Source: Dermatophilaceae bacterium
GTDB lineage: Bacteria; Actinomycetota; Actinomycetes; Actinomycetales; Dermatophilaceae
Length of the DNA: 9,682 bases
Direction: 5' to 3'
Assembly: GCA_013361975.1 (NCBI GenBank)
Contig: JABFXB010000419.1
Span: 1-9,682 of the forward strand
Position 1 is the first letter of the stretch. Each line of letters begins with the position of its first letter. The notes under the pieces are model-generated. The model was given only the letters and a program-made list of their open reading frames with translations. It had not been told where the DNA came from and made no database searches. Both the position numbers and the translations under genes were made by a program. Below are positions 8,030-9,682 of the stretch, piece by piece.

Positions 8030-8356
8030 ATGACCTACGTCATCGCCCAGCCTTGCGTCGACCTGAAGGACCGTGCCTGCATCGAGGAGTGTCCGGTCGA
8101 CTGCATCTACGAGGGTAGGCGGTCGCTCTACATCCACCCCGACGAGTGCGTCGACTGCGGCGCCTGCGAGCCCGTGTGCCCCGTCGAGGCGATCTACTAC
8201 GAGGACGACGTCCCCGAGCAGTGGGCCGACTACTACAACGCCAACGTCGAGTTCTTCAACGACCTCGGCAGCCCCGGTGGCGCGGCGAAGCTCGGCGTCA
8301 TCGACAAGGACCACCCGCTCATCGAGGCCCTGCCCCCGCAGGAGCACGACGAGTGA
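8030..8356 (+). CDS. fdxC: 7Fe ferredoxin (3Fe-4S / 4Fe-4S), FdxC type
   Basis: This is a 108-residue soluble electron carrier, the same size as mycobacterial FdxC. By comparison with Azotobacter FdI, Cys9, Cys17 and Cys50 bind a [3Fe-4S] cluster, and Cys21, Cys40, Cys43 and Cys46 bind a [4Fe-4S] cluster; Cys25 is the usual extra Cys. The C-x7-C-x3-C-P spacing, with Leu12 where an 8Fe protein would have a Cys, marks the 7Fe type. The acidic C-terminal half (VPEQWADYYNANVEFF, then the LGSPGGAAKLG loop) is standard for the family. AGGAGG at 8014-8019 lies 10 nt before the ATG. Redox partners are unknown. The stop codon overlaps the dapC start. The symbol follows the M. tuberculosis fdxC-dapC pair; fdxA would be equally acceptable on sequence alone. 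Confidence 0.93.
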   Translation: MTYVIAQPCVDLKDRACIEECPVDCIYEGRRSLYIHPDECVDCGACEPVCPVEAIYYEDDVPEQWADYYNANVEFFNDLGSPGGAAKLGVIDKDHPLIEALPPQEHDE

Positions 8357-9477
8357 CCCTCGCCGTCAGAGGGCTCGACCTTCCTGACTTCCCCTGGGAC
8401 TCGCTCGCGCCCTACAAGGCGCGAGCGGTCGCGCATCCGGGGGGCATCGTCGACCTGTCCGTCGGCACCCCGGTCGACCCGACCCCCGAGGTCGTACGCC
8501 GTGCGCTGGCCGAGGCGGCCGACGCCCCCGGCTACCCGCTGACGGTCGGCACCCCCGACGTCCGCGAGGCCGTCGTCGAGTGGTTCGAGCGTCGACGCGG
8601 CGTCACGGGCCTCGGCATCGACGGCGTCCTGCCGACCATCGGCAGCAAGGAGCTCGTCGCCTGGCTGCCGACGCTCCTCGGCCTGCGTGCGGGCGACGTC
8701 GTGGGCATCCCGGCCGTCGCCTACCCGACCTACGACATCGGTGCCCGCATCGCGGGGGCCACGAGCGTCGTCGCCCAGTCGCTGACCAGCCTCGGGCCGC
8801 TCACGGCTGCCACCACCCCGAAGCTGTTGTGGCTCAACAGCCCCGGCAACCCCAACGGCCAGGTGCTCGGTGTCGAGCACCTTCGCAAGGTCGTCGAGTG
8901 GGCCCGCGCGCACGGGGTCGTGGTCGCGAGCGACGAGTGCTACGCCGAGCTCGACTGGCGCGAGGGGCGGTTCGGCACCTCGACGCCGAGCGTCCTGCAT
9001 CCCGACGTGAGCGGTGGCGACCACACGGGTCTGCTCGCCGTCTACTCGCTCTCCAAGCAGTCCAACCTCGCGGGCTACCGGGCGGCTTTCGTCGCCGGCG
9101 ACCCGGCGATCATCGGCACGATCCTCGAGGTGCGCAAGCACGCCGGCATGATCATGCCCGCGCCGGTGCAGCACGCGATGGCGGTCGCGCTGCGCGACGA
9201 CGCCCACGTCGACGCGCAGCGGACGGCATACGCCCGCAGGCGTGATCAGCTGCTCGCAGCAGTCACCCGGGCGGGCCTTCGCGTCGACCACTCGGAGGCC
9301 GGTCTCTACCTGTGGGCGACCCGCGAAGAGGACTGCTGGGCAACGGTTTCCGAGCTCGCTGACCGCGGCATCCTCGTCGCACCGGGTGCGTTCTACGGCA
9401 CGGCCGGCGCCCGGCACGTGCGCATCGCCCTCACGGCCACCGACGAGCGCATCGCGGCGGCCTGCGAACGTCTCTGA
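8353..9477 (+). CDS. dapC: Succinyldiaminopimelate aminotransferase DapC
   Basis: DapC converts N-succinyl-2-amino-6-ketopimelate and glutamate to N-succinyl-LL-2,6-diaminopimelate in the DAP/lysine pathway, which supplies lysine and peptidoglycan; it is cytosolic. The 374-residue protein is a class I PLP aminotransferase. It shows a YPLTVGTPDVREAV segment (61-74), IGSKE (96-100), NSPGNPNG (162-169), Asp194 (SDECY, pyridine nitrogen), Lys235 in SLSKQSNLAGYR (Schiff base; this motif is typical of actinobacterial DapC), and Arg357 (HVRIAL) for the substrate carboxylate. The GTG start overlaps the ferredoxin TGA in a GTGA and has GGAG 8 nt upstream (8341-8344), so translation is probably coupled. 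Earlier in-frame codons would run inside the ferredoxin gene and are not supported. Confidence 0.94.
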   Translation: MTLAVRGLDLPDFPWDSLAPYKARAVAHPGGIVDLSVGTPVDPTPEVVRRALAEAADAPGYPLTVGTPDVREAVVEWFERRRGVTGLGIDGVLPTIGSKELVAWLPTLLGLRAGDVVGIPAVAYPTYDIGARIAGATSVVAQSLTSLGPLTAATTPKLLWLNSPGNPNGQVLGVEHLRKVVEWARAHGVVVASDECYAELDWREGRFGTSTPSVLHPDVSGGDHTGLLAVYSLSKQSNLAGYRAAFVAGDPAIIGTILEVRKHAGMIMPAPVQHAMAVALRDDAHVDAQRTAYARRRDQLLAAVTRAGLRVDHSEAGLYLWATREEDCWATVSELADRGILVAPGAFYGTAGARHVRIALTATDERIAAACERL

Positions 9478-9541
9478 CCTCGTGCGTCACGCCCGTCACG
9501 GGGGACGGGTGGTCGATGCGTGCGCGATGGACCTGTTTTCT

Positions 9542-9558
9542 CAGCGGGGATCCCGCTG
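9542..9558. promoter_or_regulatory. Inverted repeat just upstream of the gltA -10
   Basis: CAGCGGG (9542-9548) and CCCGCTG (9552-9558) are perfect reverse complements around GAT. The site falls in the spacer before the TAACGT -10, where a repressor would block RNA polymerase. It follows a TTTT tract and has no T-run after it on the forward strand, so it is a poor terminator for dapC. Confidence 0.45.
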
Positions 9559-9561
9559 GGG

Positions 9562-9567
9562 TAACGT
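9562..9567 (+). promoter_or_regulatory. Candidate -10 element of the citrate synthase gene
   Basis: TAACGT fits TAnnnT and would give a leader of roughly 50 nt before the GTG at 9622. The -35 region (TTCTCA, 9538-9543, 18 bp upstream) is weak. Confidence 0.35.
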
Positions 9568-9581
9568 CGCTCGCGGATACG

Positions 9582-9601
9582 TCCGGCGTCTTTGCGCCGG
9601 A
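9582..9601 (+). promoter_or_regulatory. Stem-loop in the gltA leader
   Basis: TCCGGCG (9582-9588) pairs with CGCCGGA (9595-9601), with a possible extra T-G pair inside, leaving a CTTT loop. It ends 5 nt before the ribosome site AGGAGG (9607-9612). It could stabilise the mRNA or tune initiation. If the -10 is used as proposed, it lies wholly inside the transcript. Confidence 0.45.
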
Positions 9602-9621
9602 GTGACAGGAGGCGAGGAACA

Positions 9622-9682
9622 GTGACGAAGGCAGTGGACGCGACACTCAAGGTCGCAGACAAGGAACTCACGTTCCCGGGCG
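9622..9682 (+). CDS. gltA: Probable citrate synthase, N-terminal fragment
   Basis: Twenty codons are visible, cut off by the window end: a GTG start, then TKAVDATLKVADKELTFPG. AGGAGG (9607-9612) lies 9 nt upstream. A short polar start followed by a beta strand of the form ATLKV-(A/G)-(D/E)-KEL-x-(F/L/V)-P is typical of actinobacterial type II citrate synthases, the entry enzyme of the TCA cycle (oxaloacetate + acetyl-CoA to citrate). From memory, citrate synthase follows dapC in several Micrococcales. The fragment is too short for certainty; the reading frame and start are firmer than the product. Confidence 0.55.
   Translation, partial: MTKAVDATLKVADKELTFPG

Overview
The window is chromosomal DNA from a high-GC actinobacterium. 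Every gene has strongly GC-biased third codon positions. A mycothiol gene (mshB) is present, and several products read like their Mycobacterium or Streptomyces counterparts. A member of the Micrococcales (an Intrasporangiaceae-like genus) is my best guess, but this is inference from protein style and not a database match. There are no mobile elements, tRNA or rRNA genes, CRISPR arrays or phage genes. It is a core-genome region.

Layout from left to right: the 3' end of a NUDIX hydrolase gene (mutT2-like, 1-137); a short leader with a tandem repeat and a palindrome; then a tightly packed forward group of typA (ribosome-associated GTPase), an orphan family-5 substrate-binding lipoprotein in the position of mycobacterial lpqW, and mshB (mycothiol deacetylase). 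A 205-bp gap (4910-5114) follows. It holds a triplicated stop-codon repeat, a duplicated ~24-bp module and a strong hairpin, and it is the most structured non-coding stretch here. Next comes a membrane-anchored VanW-domain protein (forward), which converges on a GNAT acetyltransferase (reverse); their two stop codons form the ends of a 13-bp palindrome. The acetyltransferase is divergent from a forward pair, fdxC-like 7Fe ferredoxin and dapC (succinyldiaminopimelate aminotransferase), which overlap by 4 bp. The window ends with the first 20 codons of a probable citrate synthase gene, preceded by a leader with two hairpins.

How the genes fit together: from memory of the M. tuberculosis map, the order mutT2 (Rv1160), typA (Rv1165), lpqW (Rv1166), mshB (Rv1170), fdxC (Rv1177), dapC (Rv1178) is the same, with different genes filling the gaps. 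The cluster is therefore an old actinobacterial neighbourhood that joins nucleotide-pool cleaning and thiol redox (mutT2, mshB), ribosome function (typA), envelope functions (lpqW-like lipoprotein, VanW protein, and DapC, whose product feeds peptidoglycan and lysine) and central metabolism (ferredoxin, citrate synthase). I found no clearly new multi-gene system. The observations most worth checking are the conserved orphan lipoprotein, the repeat/hairpin array after mshB, and the probable leaderless start of the acetyltransferase.
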